A stretch of DNA of 64,000 nt, from the NCBI RefSeq assembly GCF_027925525.1, contig NZ_BSDJ01000037.1, forward strand, positions 1 through 64,000, given 5' to 3'. The translations under genes and the position numbers were made by a program. This document shows, piece after piece, positions 7,912 to 16,360 of the stretch. The notes under the pieces were generated by a model. It was not told the origin of the DNA, ran no database searches, and was given only the letters and a program-made list of their open reading frames with translations. Source of the DNA: Paenibacillus tyrphae (GTDB taxonomy: Bacteria > Bacillota > Bacilli > Paenibacillales > NBRC-103111). Every line of letters begins with the position of its first letter. Within the stretch, counting starts at the first letter, position 1.

Positions 7912-7971
7912 CGGCTTGTTCCGTGCCTTGGGAAGCCGCGGCGGAGCTCGTCTATTCCCGCAGGCTTCTTT
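7912..7971 (+). terminator. Terminator/antiterminator of the plus-strand riboswitch
   Basis: GAAGCCGCGG (7932-7941) pairs with CCGC-A-GGCTTC (7958-7968), followed by TTT. Upstream, CGGCTT (7912-7917) can pair with AAGCCG (7933-7938), which is the 5' arm of that terminator, giving a mutually exclusive antiterminator. The T run is short, so efficiency is uncertain. Confidence 0.55.
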
Positions 7972-8013
7972 CGTATCGCCTTCTCTCCTCATATCCCTTA
8001 GGAGGAGAAAATC

Positions 8014-8424
8014 ATGGAACAGGAACAGCAATATATTTTGGTCTCGGCCCCCAACAGGCCCGGCGAAGCGTTTATCCGTCAGCTCAAATTCGGCAGCATT
8101 CCGTTTGCGGTCATCGTCAACAACAAAGCCGAACAGACCCGGCTGCAAGAGCTTGGGGTCGAGCGAATTGTGATGGTGGATACGAACGAGGAGAATACGT
8201 GGCTCGTCCCCGAATGGCCTGTCGGCAAAGTGTTTTTGTTCGAGAACAGCCTGACCCTGTGCTGCCGCTATATCCGCATTTGCCGCACCTGGACCTCGGA
8301 ACCGGTGTATGTCATTACGCAATCGAATCATCCGCGCTTGATTTATAAAGGGCTCGGTGCCAACTACGTGATTCATACGAACAGCGGCGAAGTATCGTTT
8401 CTGATTCATTCGGCGCACGAATAA
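8014..8424 (+). CDS. Unknown protein under c-di-AMP riboswitch control; possible RCK_N/TrkA-N-like fold
   Basis: A 136-residue soluble protein. The opening YILVSAPNRPGEAFIRQLKF, the strand PFAVIVNN, LQELGVERIVMVDTNEEN and the late YKGLGANYVIHTNSG follow the alternating strand/helix rhythm of an RCK_N (TrkA-N) domain. The usual GxGxxG nucleotide-binding loop is absent, however. RCK proteins gate potassium transporters, and c-di-AMP riboswitches often control potassium uptake, so the idea is plausible but unproven. TAGGAGGAG lies about 8 bases before the ATG. It follows a complete c-di-AMP riboswitch and expression platform. The next gene converges and starts its stop codon one base away. Confidence 0.75.
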   Translation: MEQEQQYILVSAPNRPGEAFIRQLKFGSIPFAVIVNNKAEQTRLQELGVERIVMVDTNEENTWLVPEWPVGKVFLFENSLTLCCRYIRICRTWTSEPVYVITQSNHPRLIYKGLGANYVIHTNSGEVSFLIHSAHE

Positions 8425-8425
8425 G

Positions 8426-9196
8426 CTAACTGAACATCCACGCACCGAGACTGAGCGTTCCGTACTGATACTTCTGGTACAGCAGCTTCGCTCTTCGGCT
8501 CCGGTCTGCCGCGCCCATCGCAATCAGCAGAGGCACGAAGTGCTCTGCCGTCGGCACGGCCAAGGAAGCATGCGGCGCCCGCCGCTCGTAATCGAACAAG
8601 GCATCCAAATCCCATACCGTAATCCGGTCGTACAGCCAGGCATCGAATTGCTTCGCCCATAGCTCGGCGGCATCGTCCTGCCAATGCAATGCGCCAAGAT
8701 GATGCACCGTCCCGCCGCTGCCGACGATCATGATCTCCTCGCTGCGCAAAGCTTGGAGCGCCCGGCCGATCCGGTACTGCTCTTCCGGCACCAGCAGCGG
8801 ATTTACGGACAGATGGACGACGGGCACGTCCGCCGCGGGATGCATGAGCGAGAGCAGCGTCCATATGCCGTGATCGAGTCCCCGGGTATCGTCCACCGCG
8901 CATGCGATCCCTTCGGCGTCAAGCAGCCGTCGAATGCCCATCGCGAGCAAAATATTCCCTTTCGCGGGATAAGCCATACCGTACAGCTTCTCCGGAAACC
9001 CGAAAAAATCGTGCAGCGTATCCGGCTCGGCCGCCGCGCCGATCGTCTGGACTTCGCTTTCCCAATGGGCGCTGAATACGACAATCCCTTCCGGCTTAGG
9101 CAGCTGCGCCCCCAGCGCTTTCAAGAAACGGGAATAGCTATGCGGTTCCGTCACAAGTGTCGGCAGGCCATGAGCGAGAAAAAAGGACGGGTACAT
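8426..9196 (-). CDS. DODA-type extradiol aromatic ring-opening dioxygenase family protein
   Basis: Member of the LigB/YgiD-like group of non-haem metal dioxygenases (4,5-DOPA dioxygenase type), about 256 residues. Visible markers are FLAHGLPTL (His8), FSAHWES (His44), a GLDHGIWTLL motif near 107 and SGGTVHHLG near 160; these supply the metal and active-site histidines. Family members usually have HGSP or HGAP at the first motif; here it is HGLP. The physiological substrate is unknown. The gene is monocistronic and converges with the riboswitch-controlled gene at 8014 with a one-base gap. Confidence 0.87.
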   Translation of the reverse strand: MYPSFFLAHGLPTLVTEPHSYSRFLKALGAQLPKPEGIVVFSAHWESEVQTIGAAAEPDTLHDFFGFPEKLYGMAYPAKGNILLAMGIRRLLDAEGIACAVDDTRGLDHGIWTLLSLMHPAADVPVVHLSVNPLLVPEEQYRIGRALQALRSEEIMIVGSGGTVHHLGALHWQDDAAELWAKQFDAWLYDRITVWDLDALFDYERRAPHASLAVPTAEHFVPLLIAMGAADRSRRAKLLYQKYQYGTLSLGAWMFS

Positions 9197-9287
9197 TCGC
9201 GCATCATTCTCCTTTTCGATGAGCTGTCCGGAATGCCAGATCTGTTATATCGTATTCATCCGCTGACGGAGAGGCGCCATTCCTTTC

Positions 9288-9830
9288 TCAGCTCCAGAGC
9301 TCGATCCGGCTGGTCGATACGGCAATCGCGCCGGCGTTAAACAGAACGGGCAGCTCCTCCTTCTTTTCGACGAACCCGCCCAAAATGATATCGAGCCCCG
9401 TTTCGTTTTTGATCAAGTTGAGTTTGGGATAAGAAAAACTTGGTAAAATCTCGATATAGTCCGGCTTCACTTGAGCGGCCGAATTAATAATCGTGCGGAT
9501 CGAGTGGGAATCGATAATGAAGCCGCGCTGAATGGCGCTCAGTCCGTATTTCTTGGCGTGGAGCAGGCAAGACGTCCGGGTGCTGATGATCCCGTCGATT
9601 TTAATCACCTTGGATAAAAAATGAATCGAAGCTTCGTCATCTTTAATCCCTTTCACCATCTCCAGGTGAAGGTATATTTTTTTGTTCGCTTGCTTGACCG
9701 CCCCTACGATGCTTTGTAATTGGATCAATTCCCCCTCCAACAGAAAAATGACCTTGTGCGGCGAAGCGAGCGCCTTCTCCAATTCTTTAAATCCCCGGAC
9801 AGCGGGAATCATGGTGTTCGGCTTCAACAT
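9288..9830 (-). CDS. glpP: Glycerol-3-phosphate-responsive antiterminator GlpP
   Basis: RNA-binding regulator that, with glycerol-3-phosphate, lets RNA polymerase pass the terminator in the glpFK leader. It is 180 residues, normal for the family. The typical opening (NTMIPAVRGFKELEKAL), IYLHLEMVKGIKDDEASI, DGIISTRTSCLLHAKKYGL, QRGFIIDSHS and DYIEILPS are all present. It has its own GAAGGAGG site. It lies downstream of glpK but is separated from it by a strong terminator, so it is probably transcribed separately. The presumed target hairpin is at 12428-12477. Confidence 0.95.
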   Translation of the reverse strand: MLKPNTMIPAVRGFKELEKALASPHKVIFLLEGELIQLQSIVGAVKQANKKIYLHLEMVKGIKDDEASIHFLSKVIKIDGIISTRTSCLLHAKKYGLSAIQRGFIIDSHSIRTIINSAAQVKPDYIEILPSFSYPKLNLIKNETGLDIILGGFVEKKEELPVLFNAGAIAVSTSRIELWS

Positions 9831-9953
9831 AAAATCCTCCTTCGATCAAAATATGAGTTCTCTCACGGTGCATATGATACTATCATAAACGAAAATAGAA
9901 TGAATTATTTAGAATTTTTTAACATGCCGCTCCCGATTCGGAAAACAAGCGAA

Positions 9954-9998
9954 ACCGTGCTGCCGCCCTTCTCCTGAAGGAGGGTGCGACAGCACGGT
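9954..9998 (-). terminator. Terminator after glpK
   Basis: On the minus strand ACCGTGCTG pairs with CAGCACGGT around a GC-rich interior, followed by TTTCGCTTGTTTT. It ends the glpFK transcript before glpP. Confidence 0.75.
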
Positions 9999-10009
9999 CC
10001 GGTAACTGC

Positions 10010-11557
<1,548 letters not shown>

Positions 11558-11564
11558 CTATGCG

Positions 11565-12275
11565 TCAGCTTCCGAAAACCGCATAATAAAATAGCGTTCC
11601 GAGCGAGCCGCCGACCAGCGGACCGACGATCGGAATCCAGGCATAGCCCCAGTCCGAAGAGCCCTTTTTCCCGAGCGGCAGCACCGCATGCGCGATGCGC
11701 GGACCCAAATCGCGGGCCGGATTCATCGCATAGCCGGTCGTTCCTCCGAACGAAAGGCCGACGCCGACCAGCAGGAAACCGACAACAAACGGGTTCAAGC
11801 CTTCGGTAAATTTGTTAGCACCAATCGCCAAAATGCAGACAAACAGGATAAACGTCGCCAGCACTTCGCTGATCAGGTTCGCGAACGGGCTCCGGATGGC
11901 AGGTCCTGTCGCGAAGGTTCCGAGCTTCGCCCCGGTATCCTCGGTCGCTTTCCAATGCGGCAAATATTGCAACCATACCAGGCAAGCTCCCAGAAACGCC
12001 CCGATGAATTGCGCGGCAATATAGGACGGAACCTTCTCCCACGGGAATTGTCCGGCCATGGCCAGCCCGATGGTAAAGGCGGGATTCAAGTGCGCGCCGC
12101 TGAACCGGCCGACCGCAAAAATCGCAATGGCGAGCGCGAGCCCCCAGCCCATCGCGATGACAATCCAGCCCGAATTTTGCGCTTTGGATTTGTTCAGACT
12201 CACTCCGGCACATACCCCATCGCCGAATAAAATTAAAAGCATCGTCCCCAGCAATTCTCCCATAAACGGAGTCAT
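11565..12275 (-). CDS. glpF: Glycerol uptake facilitator (aquaglyceroporin)
   Basis: Membrane channel for glycerol, with six transmembrane helices and two half-helices. Both NPA boxes are visible: GAHLNPAFT in the first half and GYAMNPARDLGPR in the second. The Asp after NPAR is the mark of glycerol-conducting members. The start at 12275 is chosen because GGGAGG lies 7 bases upstream and the first helix follows directly. The upstream in-frame start at 12320 would add residues through the leader and the cre-like site. It is the first gene of glpFK. Confidence 0.96.
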   Translation of the reverse strand: MTPFMGELLGTMLLILFGDGVCAGVSLNKSKAQNSGWIVIAMGWGLALAIAIFAVGRFSGAHLNPAFTIGLAMAGQFPWEKVPSYIAAQFIGAFLGACLVWLQYLPHWKATEDTGAKLGTFATGPAIRSPFANLISEVLATFILFVCILAIGANKFTEGLNPFVVGFLLVGVGLSFGGTTGYAMNPARDLGPRIAHAVLPLGKKGSSDWGYAWIPIVGPLVGGSLGTLFYYAVFGS

Positions 12276-12305
12276 CGGCCTACCTCCCGGTATTATGTTT
12301 TGTTT

Positions 12306-12319
12306 TGTAAACCCTTTCA
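12306..12319 (-). promoter_or_regulatory. cre-like catabolite-repression site in the glpF leader
   Basis: On the minus strand TGAAAGGGTTTACA matches the cre consensus TGWAANCGNTNWCA with one mismatch. It lies downstream of the leader terminator and before the glpF start, where bound CcpA could act as a roadblock. Confidence 0.5.
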
Positions 12320-12420
12320 AACATTCGCTTTAAAGAAAGACTTCCCCGTTTAAATTGATCATAGGTCAATATGTCTTGCACCCGAGCCCTTGCATGAAGA
12401 GCCCCTCCTTCCCAGGATAA

Positions 12421-12477
12421 GACAAAAAACAGCCATGATCCGAAATGTGGAAAGCTCCACTTTGGACGATGGCTGTT
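12421..12477 (-). terminator. glpFK leader terminator, the likely GlpP target
   Basis: On the minus strand AACAGCCAT...ATGGCTGTT encloses GTCC...GGAT in a long stem and is followed by TTTTTGTC. It lies about 150 bases before glpF and about 40 bases after its promoter, as in the known GlpP-controlled leaders. Confidence 0.88.
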
Positions 12478-12516
12478 CTCATCTTCTCACAGCAAAACTG
12501 TTTACTTGTGATTTTT

Positions 12517-12545
12517 ATTATAGTATAAGCGCATCGTTTCGTAAA
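12517..12545 (-). promoter_or_regulatory. glpFK promoter
   Basis: On the minus strand TTTACG (12545-12540), a 17-base spacer and TATAAT (12522-12517) precede the leader terminator by about 40 bases. Confidence 0.65.
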
Positions 12546-12695
12546 CCCTGTATCCCCAAAATTCCATTTATTTGAATGCTACGCCAATTGCATCCTAAGT
12601 GAACCGTATCTTGTTAAAGAAAAATCGGTTGTTACCGTTATCCTATGTGTTTATGATACGATACATTCTAGAAGAAGCAGGACAGGAGGCATGAC

Positions 12696-13295
12696 ATGCG
12701 CAAGCTCGTATTTTTCCTGGGTCCCGCCGGTGCGGGCAAGACGACCTTGGCCAAAGCCCTGGCCCGCAGACGCCATGCGGCCTTATTCGATATGGACACC
12801 TTATCCCGGCCCGCCTCGGAGGCGATTATGACCCTCTCCGCGCTTGACCCGAACGACCGCGATTCCGACGTTTACAAAGTACGCTGCCGGGATCTGGGCT
12901 ACCGCATCACGATGGACGCCGCACTGGAAAACGTGGACCTCGGCGTGAATGCCTTCGTTATCGGCCCGTTCACTCGGGAGCTCGAAGATCAGGTATGGCC
13001 GGAGAAGGAGCTGCAGCGGATCGGCGCGTCGCTGAACGACGTAGACGTCAAAGCGATCCTCGTATCGCTCCCCGGCGAGCAGCATTACCGGGAGCGCATC
13101 CGGGACAGAGGCTTAGCCCTGGATGCATGGAAGCTGGAGAACTGGAGCGAATTCAGCCGCTCCCTTGCGGTTCGGGAAATCCGATGGAAGCTGCCGGCCT
13201 CATCGATTCTCTCGTTCGATAACGCAGGCCCGCTCACGGAAGAAAAGCTGCAGCAGGTCGAGCGGTTTATTTACGGCGACGACTCGGAAGACTAG
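12696..13295 (+). CDS. P-loop ATPase/kinase-like protein (AAA_33 type)
   Basis: Soluble 199-residue protein with a Walker A loop near the N-terminus (FLGPAGAGKTTLAKAL) and an acidic strand LFDMDTLSRP. This is the layout of small P-loop kinases that act on metabolites. KAILVSLPGEQHYRERIRDRG near residue 120 fits a lid region with arginines. The substrate is unknown. The start is set by AGGAGG six bases upstream. It is monocistronic. Downstream lie a GC hairpin and a long inverted-repeat element before the convergent trxA. Confidence 0.8.
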   Translation: MRKLVFFLGPAGAGKTTLAKALARRRHAALFDMDTLSRPASEAIMTLSALDPNDRDSDVYKVRCRDLGYRITMDAALENVDLGVNAFVIGPFTRELEDQVWPEKELQRIGASLNDVDVKAILVSLPGEQHYRERIRDRGLALDAWKLENWSEFSRSLAVREIRWKLPASSILSFDNAGPLTEEKLQQVERFIYGDDSED

Positions 13296-13321
13296 GGCGG
13301 TACTCTAACCCAAAGTAAAAG

Positions 13322-13341
13322 GCCCCTCATTTTCGAGGGGC
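13322..13341. terminator. GC hairpin after the P-loop kinase gene
   Basis: GCCCCTC (13322-13328) pairs with GAGGGGC (13335-13341). AAAA precedes it and no T run follows on the plus strand, so it would act mainly for minus-strand transcripts. It nearly duplicates the hairpin at 13560-13582. Confidence 0.45.
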
Positions 13342-13387
13342 ACCAGCGTGTTGAGGAATTGGTTTAACCAATAGAGGAAGATACGGA

Positions 13388-13508
13388 GGTGGGGTATCCA
13401 CTGGAGAAGCGATAGCGGCCGCCTTTGTCTTCGGGAAATTTCCGCTGCTAAGCAGCTTCTAATCAAAATTCCCCGATGACAACAGCGGTCGGAAGTGGAT
13501 ACCCCACC
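13388..13508. repeat. Structured intergenic element, copy A
   Basis: A long imperfect inverted repeat. The outer helix is 15 bp and perfect: GGTGGGGTATCCACT (13388-13402) with its complement at 13494-13508. Inside are conserved block 1 (13403-13429, beginning GGAGAAGCGATAGCGG) and block 2 (13478-13492, GACAACAGCGGTCGG). They flank an apical region whose tip is GCTGC-TAA-GCAGC. The same two blocks recur at 32459-32573 and 39773-39889, where different sequences form the outer and apical helices. No open frame is present. Confidence 0.75.
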
Positions 13509-13555
13509 CCCTCGTACTACCTGTAGTGCTCCCCGGCCACTTCCTCACCAAGCTC

Positions 13556-13587
13556 AAAAGGCCCCTCGTTTCCGAAGGGGCCTTTTT
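13556..13587. terminator. Bidirectional terminator at the trxA 3' end
   Basis: GGCCCCT (13560-13566) pairs with AGGGGCC (13576-13582). AAAA lies on the left and TTTTT on the right, so it works for trxA on the minus strand and for anything arriving from the left on the plus strand. Confidence 0.8.
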
Positions 13588-13597
13588 ATCGCTATCA

Positions 13598-13912
13598 TTA
13601 CAGCTGCGCTTGCACCCAAGACTCCAGTTCCGTCAGCGGACGGACGCCTACTTGCGTACCGACCTCGACGCCGTTTTTGAACAGCTTCAGCGTCGGAATG
13701 CTCATCACGCCGTATTGTCCGGCCGTTTCCGGATTATCGTCCACGTTCACTTTCGCAATCTTCACCGTATCGCCGAGCTTGCCGTTCAGCTCCTCAAGTA
13801 TAGGGGCGATCATTTTGCAAGGACCGCACCAAGGCGCCCAGAAATCGACCAGCACCACACCTTCTTGAATCGCATCCTTAAACTCTGCATCTTTGACATT
13901 GACAATAGCCAT
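13598..13912 (-). CDS. trxA: Thioredoxin
   Basis: Cytoplasmic dithiol oxidoreductase of 104 residues with the active site DFWAPWCGPCKMIAP and the cis-proline segment MSIPTLKLFKNG. The ATG at 13912 lies 8 bases after AAGGAG; the GTG at 13921 overlaps that site. It begins 30 bases after an IDEAL-domain gene, which itself follows an Rrf2 regulator, so the three may form one operon. It ends at a strong hairpin terminator. Confidence 0.97.
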   Translation of the reverse strand: MAIVNVKDAEFKDAIQEGVVLVDFWAPWCGPCKMIAPILEELNGKLGDTVKIAKVNVDDNPETAGQYGVMSIPTLKLFKNGVEVGTQVGVRPLTELESWVQAQL

Positions 13913-13942
13913 CTCAACCACTCCTTAGATTAATTTTTAGGT

Positions 13943-14362
13943 TTAACGCAGATTTTCCATATTGAATCCGAACGGAAACCGGGAGGCCGGGGCCTTCCAC
14001 CCGCTCGGTCCGGGAAGGCTCGGCTTCCGCCCTCCCGCCGCTTGCGCGGACGCCGAGGGCAGCATGGCGCTCAATTCTTCAAACCATGCCTGATCCCGGG
14101 TCTGCAGCGCCAGCTCGATCAGATCGTGCAGCGCCGCTTCGTCCGCAGGCAGTCCGTCGGGTTCGGGCAGCCGGGTTACTTTCGACTGCCGGGCCTCCGT
14201 CACAAAGCCTACCGCTTCGTCGCGGTCGCATTGCGTAATCCGAACCCGCAGCGCGCCATTTCCATCCGTCCATTCGACGTATCCGATAAATCTTTCGTCC
14301 TTCCAGGAAGTCCCGCTAACCCAGTCGCCTTCCCGAATCAGCCCATGATTTGCAGCTGCCAT
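13943..14362 (-). CDS. IDEAL-domain-containing protein of unknown function
   Basis: A 139-residue hydrophilic protein. The N-terminal part (GLIREGDWVSGTSWKDERFIGYVE) looks like a small beta domain. Residues around 80-105 read LHDLIELALQTRDQAWFEELSAML, close to the short IDEAL motif seen in several Bacillus proteins. The tail is Pro/Gly/Ser rich and probably disordered. The start at 14362 follows GGGAGGG by about 8 bases. It sits between the Rrf2 regulator and trxA. A palindrome 55 bases upstream of its start matches the one in the regulator's promoter. Function is unknown. Confidence 0.75.
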   Translation of the reverse strand: MAAANHGLIREGDWVSGTSWKDERFIGYVEWTDGNGALRVRITQCDRDEAVGFVTEARQSKVTRLPEPDGLPADEAALHDLIELALQTRDQAWFEELSAMLPSASAQAAGGRKPSLPGPSGWKAPASRFPFGFNMENLR

Positions 14363-14416
14363 GTTGATCACCCTCCCTTTTTAACACCATTAAACGGTTA
14401 TGAAGCCTATGAAACG

Positions 14417-14439
14417 ACTGAAACTATTTTGATAACAGT
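14417..14439. promoter_or_regulatory. Candidate Rrf2 operator before the IDEAL-trxA genes
   Basis: A 23-bp site with ends ACTG and CAGT (right half GATAACAGT). It is identical at 18 of 23 positions to the palindrome in the rrf2 promoter at 14914-14936. It lies between the rrf2 stop codon and the next start. Confidence 0.5.
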
Positions 14440-14453
14440 TGCGTTAAAAAAAT

Positions 14454-14885
14454 TTAGCTCTTTCTCTGCTGCTTCGCGAGGACGCGTTCCAGCACGTCTT
14501 GAATCGTCAGCCGCTGGAGGTACGTCAGCATCTGCTCCTCTGCTTCCGTGAATATATGATCCATTACCTCGGTCATATTGCAGGCGACGAGGCAGTCCTC
14601 CTCCACATTCCCAGAGCACCAGGACGGCTTAATCGAACCGAACGACGTGGCGCGGTAAATCTCGGCAAGCGTGACCTCATCCGGCTGGCAGTTTAACGCA
14701 AATCCTCCGCCGCTACCTTCCTTCGTCGTCACATACCCCTGCTTGCGCAGACAGCCCATCACCTTGCGTACACGGGCCGGATGCGTATCCACATTGTGGG
14801 CAATCATATCGCTGGTAGCCATATGATCCGGCCGATAGGCGAGCAGCACGAGGCTGTGGACGGCAATCGTAAATTCGCTGTTCAC
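14454..14885 (-). CDS. Rrf2-family transcriptional regulator with three Cys
   Basis: DNA-binding regulator of 143 residues. The winged-helix region (about 1-70) includes MIAHNVDTHPARVRKVMGCL and the wing TTKEGSGGGFAL. Cys90, Cys98 and Cys102 (WCSG...EDCLVAC) are placed like the cluster ligands of NsrR/IscR-type members, so an Fe-S or thiol sensor is likely. The start is a GTG at 14885, 8 bases after AAGGGAG. A long upstream reading of the frame is not protein-like. A consensus promoter with an embedded palindrome suggests autoregulation. Confidence 0.85.
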   Translation of the reverse strand: MNSEFTIAVHSLVLLAYRPDHMATSDMIAHNVDTHPARVRKVMGCLRKQGYVTTKEGSGGGFALNCQPDEVTLAEIYRATSFGSIKPSWCSGNVEEDCLVACNMTEVMDHIFTEAEEQMLTYLQRLTIQDVLERVLAKQQRKS

Positions 14886-14913
14886 CGGGCGGCTCCCTTC
14901 TCTCCGTTCGCTT

Positions 14914-14948
14914 ACTGTAATTATAATAATAACAGTTACTTTTGTCAA
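14914..14948 (-). promoter_or_regulatory. rrf2 promoter with embedded palindromic operator
   Basis: On the minus strand TTGACA (14948-14943), exactly 17 bases, and TATAAT (14925-14920) form a consensus sigma-A promoter. The near-perfect palindrome 14914-14936 (ACTGTAAT...ATAACAGT) covers the -10 and part of the spacer, an ideal repressor position. Confidence 0.8.
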
Positions 14949-14976
14949 ATCCGCTAGTGCGCGGTTCTCCGAACGA

Positions 14977-15014
14977 CAAAAACAGAGCCGCCCCTTCCCG
15001 GAAATCGGCTCTGT
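14977..15014 (-). terminator. Terminator of the Gln-rich protein gene
   Basis: On the minus strand ACAGAGCCG pairs with CGGCTCTGT (14982-15014), followed by TTTTTGTC. Confidence 0.85.
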
Positions 15015-15028
15015 CCGTCTGCGCCCGA

Positions 15029-15355
15029 TTATTGATAGAAATTGCCGCGGGCGAAGTTTTGATTTTGCTGCGATTGAAAGCTCACCTGATTCAATTGGGC
15101 GACCGTTTGCTCCAGTTGGTTGCAGATTTGCGCCATTTGCTGCATTTGCTGTACCGCTGTCTGGTGGCCTTGCAGCGCCGTTTGGATCACTTGCACCGCA
15201 TGCTGCTCGCGCTGCGACAAAATTTGCAGCTGCTGTGCATTTTGCTGCTCTTGCTGGAGCAGACGCTGATAATTCGCGCTCGCTTGATCTGTTTGCTGGA
15301 TCAATTGTTGAATCATTTGCTGGCATTGGTTCAATTGCTGCGTAGCGTTGAACAT
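15029..15355 (-). CDS. Small Gln-rich coiled-coil protein, unknown
   Basis: A 108-residue protein with about 30 percent Gln and a continuous heptad-like pattern (QQLNQCQQMIQQLIQQ, LLQQEQQNAQQLQ) from residue 5 to 95. It ends in NFARGNFYQ. There is no signal peptide or membrane segment. AAGGAGG upstream and its own terminator downstream support a real gene. It may form a coiled-coil oligomer; a spore-coat or sporulation role would be a guess. Confidence 0.78.
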   Translation of the reverse strand: MFNATQQLNQCQQMIQQLIQQTDQASANYQRLLQQEQQNAQQLQILSQREQHAVQVIQTALQGHQTAVQQMQQMAQICNQLEQTVAQLNQVSFQSQQNQNFARGNFYQ

Positions 15356-15483
15356 GGATGGAACTCCTCCTTGGCATGCTTTCTGGAAATGGTTGGCTTC
15401 TACTTTAGCCCATTTTAGTATGCATGATCCTTTTCATCCTTATTCATCCCCTACACAAAAAACTTCCGCCGCTCCCGCCACGC

Positions 15484-16287
15484 TTACAGCGTCCATTCCT
15501 CCGACAACTGCACGTACAGCTCGATCAGAAAAGCCGTCGACTGGGCCGCATACAGCTCCCGTTCCAGCTCCAGCTTGGTTCCGAGCCGCTCGGCAACCTG
15601 TCTGGAGAGCTCCTCGCGCTTGAACTTATCCAGCGAAGGCAGACGCTCCACGAACGTGGACAGGAGCAGCCAGTCTTCCCGCTCGATCCGGCTGCGGAAC
15701 GTTTCGGACAGCTTGAGCTCATACGTCAGGCGAATACGATTCTTGGCCAGCCACTTCTGAGTCCGCTTGCGAAGAGCAAGCCGCTCATGCTGCATATCCC
15801 GAATGACGAGCGTGCCTGCCGCCAGGTCGCCGATCCGTTTGTCCATCGGATGGAAGAACATCCACAGCATGCCGACAAAATAAAAGGACGGCAGGAAATC
15901 GATCAACCGGAAAAAATTACGGATGATGGCCGACAGCAGCGTAACCGGCTGGCCGTTCTCCTGAATGACGCGCAGGCCCAGCCATTTTTTGCCGAACGTT
16001 TGCCCGCCCATATAATATTCCGCCAACGCGTAGTAGCAGCCGATCAATATAAAGCTGAGCACGATCAGAAAAGCGGCCGCATATTCCCCAAGCGCTTCGT
16101 CCAGGCCGATGTCCAGCAGCATCAGGATCAGACCGACCAGCAGGCTGATGGCCCCGAAAGCTGCCAGCAGCAGCAGGTTGTCTATGAGCTGAGCGGCCGT
16201 CCGGCTGCCGATGCCCGCCGTCCGAAATTGGAGCCGGACATGCTCCGGTGTCACGATCGACGCTTCCCTGATATTCACCTCGTTCAT
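15484..16287 (-). CDS. RDD-family membrane protein
   Basis: Membrane protein of 267 residues. The RDD domain contains the Arg in GSRTAAQLIDNLLLLA, helices around 30-55 and 70-95, the amphipathic TFGKKWLGLRVI stretch and a third helix over RNFFRLIDFLPSFYFVGMLW. It ends with KRIGDLAAGTLVI and a soluble helical tail of about 100 residues. The start at 16287 follows GAAGGAG; the ATG at 16308 precedes that site. It is divergent from the SpoIIM-like gene. RDD, SpoIIM-like and MoxR/DUF58 genes commonly cluster, which suggests one envelope function. Substrate unknown. Confidence 0.88.
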   Translation of the reverse strand: MNEVNIREASIVTPEHVRLQFRTAGIGSRTAAQLIDNLLLLAAFGAISLLVGLILMLLDIGLDEALGEYAAAFLIVLSFILIGCYYALAEYYMGGQTFGKKWLGLRVIQENGQPVTLLSAIIRNFFRLIDFLPSFYFVGMLWMFFHPMDKRIGDLAAGTLVIRDMQHERLALRKRTQKWLAKNRIRLTYELKLSETFRSRIEREDWLLLSTFVERLPSLDKFKREELSRQVAERLGTKLELERELYAAQSTAFLIELYVQLSEEWTL

Positions 16288-16360
16288 TTCCCCGCTCCTT
16301 CTTTCCATTTTTGTGGTAATATTGAACTATTCGAGAGACGGAAGGAGATCGTCCCACCCC

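Noticed and set aside
7810-8348. Plus-strand frames of 63, 85 and 141 codons over the riboswitch and the gene at 8014
   Set aside because: They start within the aptamer or expression platform and are out of frame with the better supported gene at 8014.
14886-15377. Upstream extension of the Rrf2 frame giving a 307-residue protein
   Set aside because: The extension overlaps the Gln-rich gene, its terminator and the rrf2 promoter, and is not protein-like; the GTG at 14885 has a proper ribosome site.
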